In this document: positions 1 through 6,491 of the stretch, piece after piece
Layout of the letters: each line of letters starts with the position of its first letter
How positions within the stretch are numbered: the first letter of the stretch is position 1
NCBI RefSeq assembly: GCF_963677005.1
Contig: NZ_OY781616.1
Coordinates: 4,140,501 to 4,204,500, forward strand
Direction of reading: 5' to 3'
Source: Maridesulfovibrio sp.
GTDB lineage: Bacteria; Desulfobacterota; Desulfovibrionia; Desulfovibrionales; Desulfovibrionaceae
DNA: 64,000 nucleotides
Notes under the pieces: model-generated
What the model was told of the DNA's origin: nothing
Database searches by the model: none
The model's input: the letters and a program-made list of their open reading frames with translations, nothing else
Position numbers and translations under genes: made by a program

Positions 1-610
1 GTGCTCCCGCTTCCTTTGATTTTATGACCAGTCCGGCGGCCAGAAGTGCCGCGTCCACCTGTCCGGCCAGAAGTGCGGTACGTGATTTGGGCAGCCCCAT
101 GTGCACGAATTTTACGTCAGATTCCTTGAGTCCCGCACCGGCCAGAGCGGCAACCAGCATCTGGTGCAGCACGGTCCCTTTCGGACCGGCAACGGTTTTG
201 CCCTTGAGACCTGCCGCATCGGCAGGACCGTCGTTACGGACCACGATGGCGAAGGTTTCGCACGGATGACTTACCCCGCCGATAATTTTTACCGGGTTGC
301 CTCCTGCATTGGCCAGCAGAACCGAAGTGGTGTTTATGACCGAGGCGATATCCAGTGAACCGGCGGCCAGAGCCTGTGACTGTTTGGCTCCGGAGTTTAT
401 CTCGTGCCAGTTTATCGCTATGTTATCCCCGGAGAATTCCTTTTCAAGCATGCCCATGGATTTCATGACCATGATCTGCAGGTTGAAGGGTGATTTTACG
501 TAGGAAACATTGATTGCGTTGATCGGCTGCGCCATTACCCCGGATGCGGTTATCATCATAATGATCAGGGCGGCGCAGGATATAGTCAGCTTCTTGAGCA
601 CGGTGTTCAT
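1..610 (-). CDS. ABC transporter substrate-binding protein (sulfonate/nitrate type), partial
   Basis: Periplasmic solute-binding component of the ABC importer encoded upstream. The open frame runs off the left edge, so only about 203 N-terminal residues are visible. It begins with a basic stretch (KKLT) and a hydrophobic signal peptide ending near VMAQ. The body reads like the SsuA/TauA/NMT1 group (VSYVKSPFN, GSLDIASV, LKGKTVAGPKGT, GQVDAALL). Its ATG overlaps the TGA of the ATPase gene by four bases (ATGA), which implies translational coupling. Substrate is not readable; taurine, alkanesulfonate or a related small anion is inferred from family only. Confidence 0.85.
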   Translation of the reverse strand, partial: MNTVLKKLTISCAALIIMMITASGVMAQPINAINVSYVKSPFNLQIMVMKSMGMLEKEFSGDNIAINWHEINSGAKQSQALAAGSLDIASVINTTSVLLANAGGNPVKIIGGVSHPCETFAIVVRNDGPADAAGLKGKTVAGPKGTVLHQMLVAALAGAGLKESDVKFVHMGLPKSRTALLAGQVDAALLAAGLVIKSKEAGA

Positions 611-1365
611 AGGGTCAGCTCCTTTTTGTTTGTGAGTATGAAATCGAGAATTTCCCCCTTCATTATTTCGAAGTCCGGCTGTCCCGGACGCCGGGGTCGA
701 GGAAGGGTTACTGCTCTGTCTGCGGCAATGCGGCCGTCGGCCATTACCAGCACCAGGTCAGCAAGGGTTACTGCTTCGCCGATGTCGTGAGTTATGCATA
801 AGACGGTCATTGGATTTTCGGACCAGATGCGGGCCAGTTCCATCTGGAGTTGCAGCCGGGTCAGCGCGTCCAGCGCGCCGAAGGGTTCGTCCATAAGCAG
901 AAGTTCCGGTTTGCGGCAAAGAGCACGGGCCAGCGCCGCGCGTTGGGCCATACCCCCGGAAAGCTGCTCCGGGTAGGCCTGCGCGAAGTCCTGCATGCCG
1001 ACCTGAATCAGGGATTCTCTTACCGCCTGCTTATGATTTTCCAGTTCCGTTCGCCGTAAAGCCAGAAGGAGGTTTTCCTGAACGGTCAGCCACGGCAGCA
1101 GCCTCGGTTCCTGAAACATCATGCCCAGCCGGGGGCGATCCGTAGAGTCCTGCCGAGATTTATTGAGGAAGGTGACCGCCCCGGAATCCGGTTTTTCCAG
1201 CCCGGAAATGTGCCGGAAAAGGGTCGTCTTGCCGCATCCGCTGTAACCGATGAGAGCCACGAACGACCCCGGTTCGATCCGGAAATCGACCCTGTCCAGC
1301 GCTTGAACGGAACGGTCGCCGGTCATGTAGCGTTTACTCATATCCGAAACGCGGATTCCGATCAT
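607..1365 (-). CDS. ABC transporter ATP-binding protein (SsuB/TauB type)
   Basis: Cytoplasmic ATPase that powers the importer. The 252-residue length is usual for the family. Walker A is GYSGCGKTT, the Q-loop region is MMFQEPRLLPW, the ABC signature is LSGGMAQRAALARAL, Walker B is LLLMDEPFGALD and the H-loop is CITHD. The MMFQE.RLLPW pattern is typical of nitrate/sulfonate/taurine ATPases. Four-base ATGA overlaps join it to the permease upstream and the binding protein downstream, so the three genes form one operon. The substrate cannot be assigned from this subunit. Confidence 0.92.
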   Translation of the reverse strand: MIGIRVSDMSKRYMTGDRSVQALDRVDFRIEPGSFVALIGYSGCGKTTLFRHISGLEKPDSGAVTFLNKSRQDSTDRPRLGMMFQEPRLLPWLTVQENLLLALRRTELENHKQAVRESLIQVGMQDFAQAYPEQLSGGMAQRAALARALCRKPELLLMDEPFGALDALTRLQLQMELARIWSENPMTVLCITHDIGEAVTLADLVLVMADGRIAADRAVTLPRPRRPGQPDFEIMKGEILDFILTNKKELTL

Positions 1366-2285
1366 TTCCGGGGCTCCCTGGACAGATGCAGGCGGTGTCC
1401 TGCCCAGATTGCGGTGCGGGACAGAACCGCATCGAAAAAATATCCGAGTACGCCGATAACGATGATGCCCACGAACATTCTATCCGTGCGGGCCAGTTCT
1501 TCCGCATCCAGAATCATGTAGCCCAGCCCGGATGCAGCCGCGATCAGTTCCGCACCGATCAATGCCCGCCAGCTGTATCCGAAACCTATGCGCAGGCCGG
1601 TTATGACCGAGGGCAGGGCGGAAGGCAGCAGAACGCTGCCGAAGGTATCCCGTCTGGTCAGGTCTATGGTCTCGGCCATTTCCAGAAGCTTTTTGTCGGA
1701 ATTTTTGAGTCCGTCCAAGGCGTTCAGGAAGATAGGGAAGAAACTGGCCAGAACTATGATGGCAAGCTTTGAGCCCTCGCCGATTCCAAGCCAGAGGATG
1801 AGCAGGGGGATCAGGGCCAGCGGCGGGGTAACGCGCAGCAGTTCAAGAGGCACGCGCAGCAAGCGCTCGCTGAGCGGGAAGAAATAGATGAGCGCGGCCA
1901 GCGGAAGAGCCAGACAGGCTGTGAGGGTGAAACCGGCGAATACTCTGGCCATACTTACGCAGGAATGAATCCATAATTCACCCGAGGAGATGGCATTCAA
2001 AGCAGCGTCAATGACCTTTCCGGGAGGAGGCGTCAGGTACGGATTCAGAATATTCCAGCGGCCGAGCAGCCACCACGCTATCACTAATGCGCCGGGCAGC
2101 AATGCAGCCAGAGTGGCATTGGTCAACCTGCCAGCCCATTTGTTTCGGCTGCACGGCATATGGTTCTGACCGGCATTTATGGAATCTGCGGAAACGACGG
2201 GCTCTGTCTCGTCTTCCTGAAATAGCGGCACATAGCCCTTGTCGAGTGTGCGGCACACTTGTTTTGAATCAGAAGTTATATGCAA
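1362..2285 (-). CDS. ABC transporter permease (SsuC/TauC type)
   Basis: Inner-membrane channel subunit. After an unusual hydrophilic N-terminal extension there are about six hydrophobic segments. The EAA-type coupling loop lies around EMAETIDLTRRDTFGSVLLP, followed by the conserved GLRIGFGYSWRALIGAEL. The start shown is TTG at 2285, preceded by AAAGGTG at good distance. An ATG at 2159 would give a 265-residue protein of more ordinary length but has a poor ribosome site. First gene of the permease-ATPase-binding protein operon; an inverted repeat lies about 70 bp upstream. Confidence 0.87.
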   Translation of the reverse strand: MHITSDSKQVCRTLDKGYVPLFQEDETEPVVSADSINAGQNHMPCSRNKWAGRLTNATLAALLPGALVIAWWLLGRWNILNPYLTPPPGKVIDAALNAISSGELWIHSCVSMARVFAGFTLTACLALPLAALIYFFPLSERLLRVPLELLRVTPPLALIPLLILWLGIGEGSKLAIIVLASFFPIFLNALDGLKNSDKKLLEMAETIDLTRRDTFGSVLLPSALPSVITGLRIGFGYSWRALIGAELIAAASGLGYMILDAEELARTDRMFVGIIVIGVLGYFFDAVLSRTAIWAGHRLHLSREPRK

Positions 2286-2351
2286 AAGAGCACCTTTAAT
2301 TTTTAGTATGCACTAGGTGTATATCTTTTTGTATTAAGTGGCATAAAAATG

Positions 2352-2367
2352 CGTACTCCCGAGTACG
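2352..2367. promoter_or_regulatory. Inverted repeat, possible operator of the ABC operon
   Basis: Perfect 7-bp arms CGTACTC and GAGTACG are separated by two bases. The site is 67-82 bp upstream of the TTG start of the permease. It is placed as expected for an operator near the operon promoter. No regulator gene lies next to it, so the cognate protein is unknown. Confidence 0.35.
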
Positions 2368-2445
2368 TATGCTGTCAATGGGAAGGGATGAATCCGGCTC
2401 TATCCTGATCGGTGTATTTTATTGATAGTGTTTGCTGAGTTGTAA

Positions 2446-2565
2446 TTAGGCTCAGGCTGTCGGGAAGGATTTGTAGAACCGTTTGTTTACGCCGGAGCAG
2501 GGCGAATAATCGCCGCCGATGGAAAATCCGATCTAAAAATTATTGAAGAGCAATTGCCGGGGTAA
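2446..2565 (+). pseudogene. Possible C-terminal gene remnant
   Basis: A frame without start codon runs from a TAA at 2443 to a TAA at 2563. Its central part reads GFVEPFVYAGAG, then ADGKSDLKIIEE. EPF followed by a small-residue-rich run recalls the AdoMet motif of Dam-type adenine methylases (EPFxGGGA), but the piece is only about 39 codons and could be chance. It lies just outside the left repeat of the tRNA-Leu insert, where relics of earlier integrations are common. Nothing else coding-like is seen between 2370 and 2640. Confidence 0.2.
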
Positions 2566-2657
2566 ATTCTGTGCGGATATCTGAGAGAATGTCAAGGTTG
2601 AAAATATGGTTGCCGTTTCATTCGAGAGGAGCACCTCTTACCATTCTCAATAAATTT

Positions 2658-2736
2658 CAGCCTATTAAAAAGCAAAAAGCCGCAATCACATGATTGCGGC
2701 TTTTCATTTGCAGGGTGGTGCCGAAGAGAAGACTCG
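2658..2736 (-). repeat. Left direct repeat (attL-like), orphan tRNA-Leu tail
   Basis: Identical over 79 bp to 5087-5165. It contains the tRNA-Leu terminator hairpin (arms 2675-2688 and 2691-2704) and the last 21 bases of the tRNA including CCA (2716-2736). Similarity continues upstream to 2642 at 16 of 19 positions. After 2736 the sequence leaves the tRNA, so no functional tRNA is made here. Confidence 0.85.
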
Positions 2737-2972
2737 GAAGTGCGATTTTGTCGAATGTCGTCAATAGGTTGATTTTGTGTCCCTATTCAGCCCAGCATTT
2801 CCTTTGCCCTTGTCCATTGACATATCTTTTTATACAGCCGCAGCAAGGAAGATTGATTTATGATCAGATTTTTGACTAATCTTCCTGAGAAATTCCCCAG
2901 CTTTGTCTGGGGGTACATGAATAAAAAAATGTTTATCGTTGTCTCCGGATATATAAATTGTCAGTTATAAAA

Positions 2973-4520
2973 TCAGTTAACTTGATTGTGTAACATGTCT
3001 TCAACCATGCCTTTAATTCCATTTAATTGTGTGGCTTTTTTGTTGTAAAAATCACTGCCGGTATATCCCCACCAATCCCAGCAGCCTGATGGATTAACTT
3101 TTGAGGATTTATTTTGAGGGAAAAGCAAAATGAGATTATTACGTTCGGCATATTTTAAGAAGCCTGAGTATTGAATGAAATCTTCGCCAACAAATTCTTT
3201 GCCCTGTTTGCAGCCATGTAATACGATGTGCAAACTACAATTGCCAGATAAACACTGCTTGGGAACATACACATAACCAAAATCATCAAATGAATTAGAA
3301 TTAGAGTATTTTTTTTGATCAAACCGATACAAGTTGTTCATGTTAGGCTTTCCAGATTTAACATCACCATAAATCGTGGATAAAATTATTTTAGCAGAAT
3401 CAATCCCGCATTTATATAAAAAAGGAGAACCAATTTTCCCACATTGTAGTGGGCCTTGTAGAGTGCTCATCCCATGTTTCATGCCGTCTATTTTTATGAT
3501 TGATATGTTACTTCTGTCACAAAAGTGTTCATAATATCTTTTTGTGTATTGCGACGATTTGGGGTTTACTACATTATCATCAGAACCATAAATTATTACT
3601 ATTTTGTCCTGTTTTAAATGGCAAGTGTTATCGATGAGACCTTTATTTGCTAACTTCTTAGTTAACTGCAATGATTTTGTATATCTATCCTCAAGCTGTT
3701 TGCCCGGCATACAGTATTTTAGAGCCCCATCTAAACCATCTTGGGCACACCCATAAAAACCTCCTGAAACAACGCCTACACCTGAAAAAATTTTTGAAAA
3801 TACTATTTGCAATTGCTCGGCCATATATGCCCCCGCCGATATTCCTGACACACTTATTTTTTTTTGATTTATGCTCAATTGATTTAGGTCAATGGTGTTT
3901 TGGGCGTATGTTGGAAAAGATTGAAAAAGAAAAAAGATAAATATAATTATCCCTACTTTGTATTTACACTTATTTTCCATTTTTTCCCATCCTTTAACGT
4001 ATTCTTTCCATGTTGTTGATGCAAAAGATAAGTACAGCACTCTAAGCCCATATGCAACCCATAAAATTACTGGTAAAAATATTAAAATAAAGAAAAATAA
4101 CCCATATGGCCAATGGCATTTTGCAATCATCAACATATAAACAAGCATAATTGCATACATTGCTATAAAAATTCCCGGCACAACTTCTGGAGCAAATATT
4201 TTTTTTTTCGTCAAAAGCGGATGATTTGACCAAGCTTTTTCCCATCCCCCTTGTGTGCTTGGTTCCAACATGCAGGCAATATATGTTCTCATTCTGACAA
4301 TACCTTCAAGATTCCATGCCAAAGCATAACAAATGGGGATTATAGAGAGCATTCCTGGGATAACGATAAACCATCCTTTTAATTCATTTGCTAAAGCACA
4401 AACTCCTGTCAATATTATCATGCTAGTGATCCAAAAATAATTTGTGTCGCGAATTCGTGCTAATGTAAGATCGTTAAGATACTTATATTCATTTTGCGCA
4501 GCTTCTTTAGAAATTTTCAT
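2973..4520 (-). CDS. Membrane domain joined to PHB-depolymerase-like esterase
   Basis: A 515-residue frame with two modules. Residues 1-180 hold about four membrane segments and match no family I recognise. Residue 181 is a Met that starts a textbook signal peptide (basic MENKCKYK, a hydrophobic core, cleavage near TYAQN). Next comes an alpha/beta hydrolase of the polyhydroxybutyrate depolymerase/feruloyl esterase type: nucleophile elbow GISAG, GSDD near a likely acid, VLHGC and GCWDWWGYTG. The internal ATG at 3980 has its own ribosome site (AAAGGATGGG). Two proteins may therefore be made from one frame, or two genes have fused. Strongly AT-rich; only gene of the tRNA-Leu insert. The polyester or ester substrate is unknown. 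Confidence 0.75.
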   Translation of the reverse strand: MKISKEAAQNEYKYLNDLTLARIRDTNYFWITSMIILTGVCALANELKGWFIVIPGMLSIIPICYALAWNLEGIVRMRTYIACMLEPSTQGGWEKAWSNHPLLTKKKIFAPEVVPGIFIAMYAIMLVYMLMIAKCHWPYGLFFFILIFLPVILWVAYGLRVLYLSFASTTWKEYVKGWEKMENKCKYKVGIIIFIFFLFQSFPTYAQNTIDLNQLSINQKKISVSGISAGAYMAEQLQIVFSKIFSGVGVVSGGFYGCAQDGLDGALKYCMPGKQLEDRYTKSLQLTKKLANKGLIDNTCHLKQDKIVIIYGSDDNVVNPKSSQYTKRYYEHFCDRSNISIIKIDGMKHGMSTLQGPLQCGKIGSPFLYKCGIDSAKIILSTIYGDVKSGKPNMNNLYRFDQKKYSNSNSFDDFGYVYVPKQCLSGNCSLHIVLHGCKQGKEFVGEDFIQYSGFLKYAERNNLILLFPQNKSSKVNPSGCWDWWGYTGSDFYNKKATQLNGIKGMVEDMLHNQVN

Positions 4521-5086
4521 ATCATCTCCTTCCTTTTTATATTGGAATAACTAGCGAATAGCCTAATTTGTCATAGTACTGTTAAAAATGATATTAAAAT
4601 TGCCATATCGTTACAAGACATTATCCTTCTGCAAATTTAATCTCTCCATATTTACCACTGTCGTTGCCAAAATATCTTCAAAGCAACGCCTTATGTTCGC
4701 GCAGAACGACTCTACGTGGTGGCTCCAGTATTAAATGGATTTTCGGATTTTCCTTTAGTGGAGACGGACATTGATTTGCTCAGAGTCGATTCTTGTGTGG
4801 CGCGTTCGCGCTATAGGTAGTTTTTTTCCAGTAAACTGAAAGGCGGATTTACTTTGGTTCAGGGTGTTACCTCGAATTTCAACAGGCTGGATTCAAAATA
4901 AATTAATCATTCTAGTGCTTAGCGCGAACAGGGAGATGTCCGTTTTGTTGATGTTCGCGGCAAATGAAAGAACAAAAGCAAGGGGATGGCCGAAGCATTC
5001 GGGGGCATGAGTATTAACCAGAGCAATGACTTCTGTGCCCTGACAAGCTGTAGTTTCAGCCGCCACCCATCATTTTCATTAAATTC
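4521..5086. other. AT-rich non-coding part of the insert
   Basis: No convincing frame on either strand. The sequence upstream of the esterase (4521-4640) is promoter-like AT-rich DNA. The rest, up to the right repeat, shows neither integrase remnants nor repeats that I can recognise. Confidence 0.4.
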
Positions 5087-5165
5087 CAGCCTATTAAAAA
5101 GCAAAAAGCCGCAATCACATGATTGCGGCTTTTCATTTGCAGGGTGGTGCCGAAGAGAAGACTCG
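5087..5165 (-). repeat. Right direct repeat (attR-like) within intact tRNA-Leu locus
   Basis: Second copy of the 79-bp repeat (identical to 2658-2736). It overlaps the last 21 bases of the intact tRNA-Leu gene and its terminator, so the tRNA is rebuilt at this border. Confidence 0.85.
5104..5133 (-). terminator. Terminator of tRNA-Leu (first copy)
   Basis: Fourteen-base arms (AAAAGCCGCAATCA and its complement) around a CA loop, with flanking A and T runs, lie just past the tRNA 3' end. The hairpin is symmetrical and could work in both directions. Confidence 0.8.
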
Positions 5166-5231
5166 AACTTCCACGGGGGAACCCCCACTAGACCCTGAAC
5201 CTAGCGTGTCTACCAATTCCACCACTTCGGC
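5145..5231 (-). tRNA. tRNA-Leu (anticodon CAG)
   Basis: An 87-nt gene with encoded CCA. The acceptor stem GCCGAAG pairs with CTTCGGC. The anticodon stem CTAGG/TCTAG closes the loop TTCAGGG, giving anticodon CAG. There is a long variable arm (TGGGGGTTCCCCCG) as in class II tRNAs, and a T loop TTCGAGT. It is identical in sequence to the copy at 18881-18967. Its 3' end served as attachment site for the insert at 2658-5165. Confidence 0.96.
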
Positions 5232-5243
5232 ACAGCGAGATTC

Positions 5244-5272
5244 TGTATAGGTATGTGTCGTTTGTTTTGCAA
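5244..5272 (-). promoter_or_regulatory. Sigma-70 promoter of tRNA-Leu
   Basis: On the minus strand TTGCAA (-35) and TATACA (-10) are separated by 17 bases, and the -10 lies 12 bases before the mature tRNA 5' end. The same elements and spacing precede the second tRNA-Leu copy. Confidence 0.7.
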
Positions 5273-5448
5273 GCTTTTTTTTGATTAAATCGTAAATAAA
5301 TTCTTGAAACCGCTGCGCAGTCGTCAAAAATGCCGCCAATCCGTGACGTCCGGCGAGGTCAGTGCCGGAGTATGAAAAATGCTTTGATATTGTGGAGGAT
5401 CGGCTGTCCTGATATAAAGGGAAAAATTGTATAAAAAATGGAGATCAT

Positions 5449-6489
5449 ATGGACCCGTCCGCTCTCATTCCGGAGGCCATAGGCATATCTGTGCCCCCTG
5501 TATGGCCGGTTGTCTTGTCGATAATAACGCTTTCCGTCCACCTGCTGCTCATGAATGCCGTTTTCGGTGGAACAGTCATCGTCTTTGTCCATTCCCTGTC
5601 CGGGGGCAGCGCTGTTTCACGCAGCATGTCCCGCAGGCTGCCGACCCTGCTGGCACTGGCAATAAACGCCGGAGTCCCTCCGTTGCTTTTTCTGCAGGCC
5701 GTCTACGGGCAGTTCAGCTATGTTTCCTCCATTCTGATGGCCGTATTCTGGCTGGCGGTTATTGCCGCGCTGATGATCGGATACTACGGCCTGTATTACC
5801 ATAATTTCAGATACGAAAGGCTCGGTGTTTCCGGGCGCAGGCTGGTAATGACTGTCGTGCTCTGCCTTATCGTCTACACCGGGTTCATGTTCTCCAATAA
5901 AATGACCCTGATGCTGCGTCCTGAGGTCTGGAGCGGATATTTCAGCGATCCGGACGGATATCTTCTGAACCTGCATGATCCGGTTCTTATCCCCAGATTT
6001 ATGCATTTTGCGGTTTCGGCACTGGCCGTGGGCGGACTTACGGTAGCTTTTTTCGGTCGGCGCAAAGGCGATAATGATTCCGTGGACACGGGAATGAAGT
6101 GGTTCCGTCGCTCCACGCTGGCGAATGTTCTCATGGGAGTCTGGTTTCTCATGTCGCTTCCGAAGGATGTTATGCTCATCTTTATGGGTAGGAACATGGC
6201 TGCAACCGTATTGTTCTGTGCCGGGCTGGTTCTGCTGCTTGCCATGCTCCATGCCGCCTTTACCCGCAATGTGACTTTCGCGGCAGTGGCCACGGTGCTC
6301 ATTGTTCCGGTAATGGCCACCATGCGCCACCTTGTGCGTCAGAAATATCTGTCCCCGTATTTCTCTCTTGATACGGCCCCTGTTTCCGGGCAATGGCAGC
6401 CGTTTCTGCTGTTTGTGATTTCACTTGCTGTAGGAAGTCTGTGTGTTGCATACATGCTGCGCCTCATGTCCAGGGCTGAAAGGAGTTAA
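5449..6489 (+). CDS. Polytopic membrane subunit paired with the bd-like multihaem cytochrome
   Basis: A 346-residue protein of about eight to nine hydrophobic helices with no cofactor-binding CxxCH. It has a good ribosome site (GGAG, then ATG) and ends two bases before the start of the next gene. Strict pairing with a CydA-like/multihaem fusion suggests it is the partner membrane subunit of the same complex, comparable in role to subunit II of a quinol oxidase. That role is inferred from context. I recognise no diagnostic motif, so the family name remains open. Confidence 0.7.
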   Translation: MDPSALIPEAIGISVPPVWPVVLSIITLSVHLLLMNAVFGGTVIVFVHSLSGGSAVSRSMSRRLPTLLALAINAGVPPLLFLQAVYGQFSYVSSILMAVFWLAVIAALMIGYYGLYYHNFRYERLGVSGRRLVMTVVLCLIVYTGFMFSNKMTLMLRPEVWSGYFSDPDGYLLNLHDPVLIPRFMHFAVSALAVGGLTVAFFGRRKGDNDSVDTGMKWFRRSTLANVLMGVWFLMSLPKDVMLIFMGRNMAATVLFCAGLVLLLAMLHAAFTRNVTFAAVATVLIVPVMATMRHLVRQKYLSPYFSLDTAPVSGQWQPFLLFVISLAVGSLCVAYMLRLMSRAERS

Positions 6490-6491
6490 CC

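Larger units (their letters stand above)
2658..5165. mobile_element. Small integrase-less insert at the tRNA-Leu 3' end
   Basis: The 3' end of tRNA-Leu plus its terminator is duplicated 2429 bp away in the same orientation. The intact gene is at the right border and an orphan 21-bp tRNA tail plus terminator at the left, which is the classic footprint of a tyrosine-recombinase integration. Between the repeats the DNA is clearly more AT-rich than its surroundings and holds a single gene. No integrase or transfer gene is present, so the unit is a cargo remnant or was moved in trans. Confidence 0.75.

Noticed and set aside
4919..5339. Short frames across the tRNA-Leu region, also repeated in part near 2694
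   Set aside because: They translate the tRNA, its antisense and the terminator hairpin; a known source of spurious proteins.
5617..6393. 258-codon frame on the minus strand
   Set aside because: It is antisense to the membrane subunit gene, His/Gln-rich and without ribosome site.
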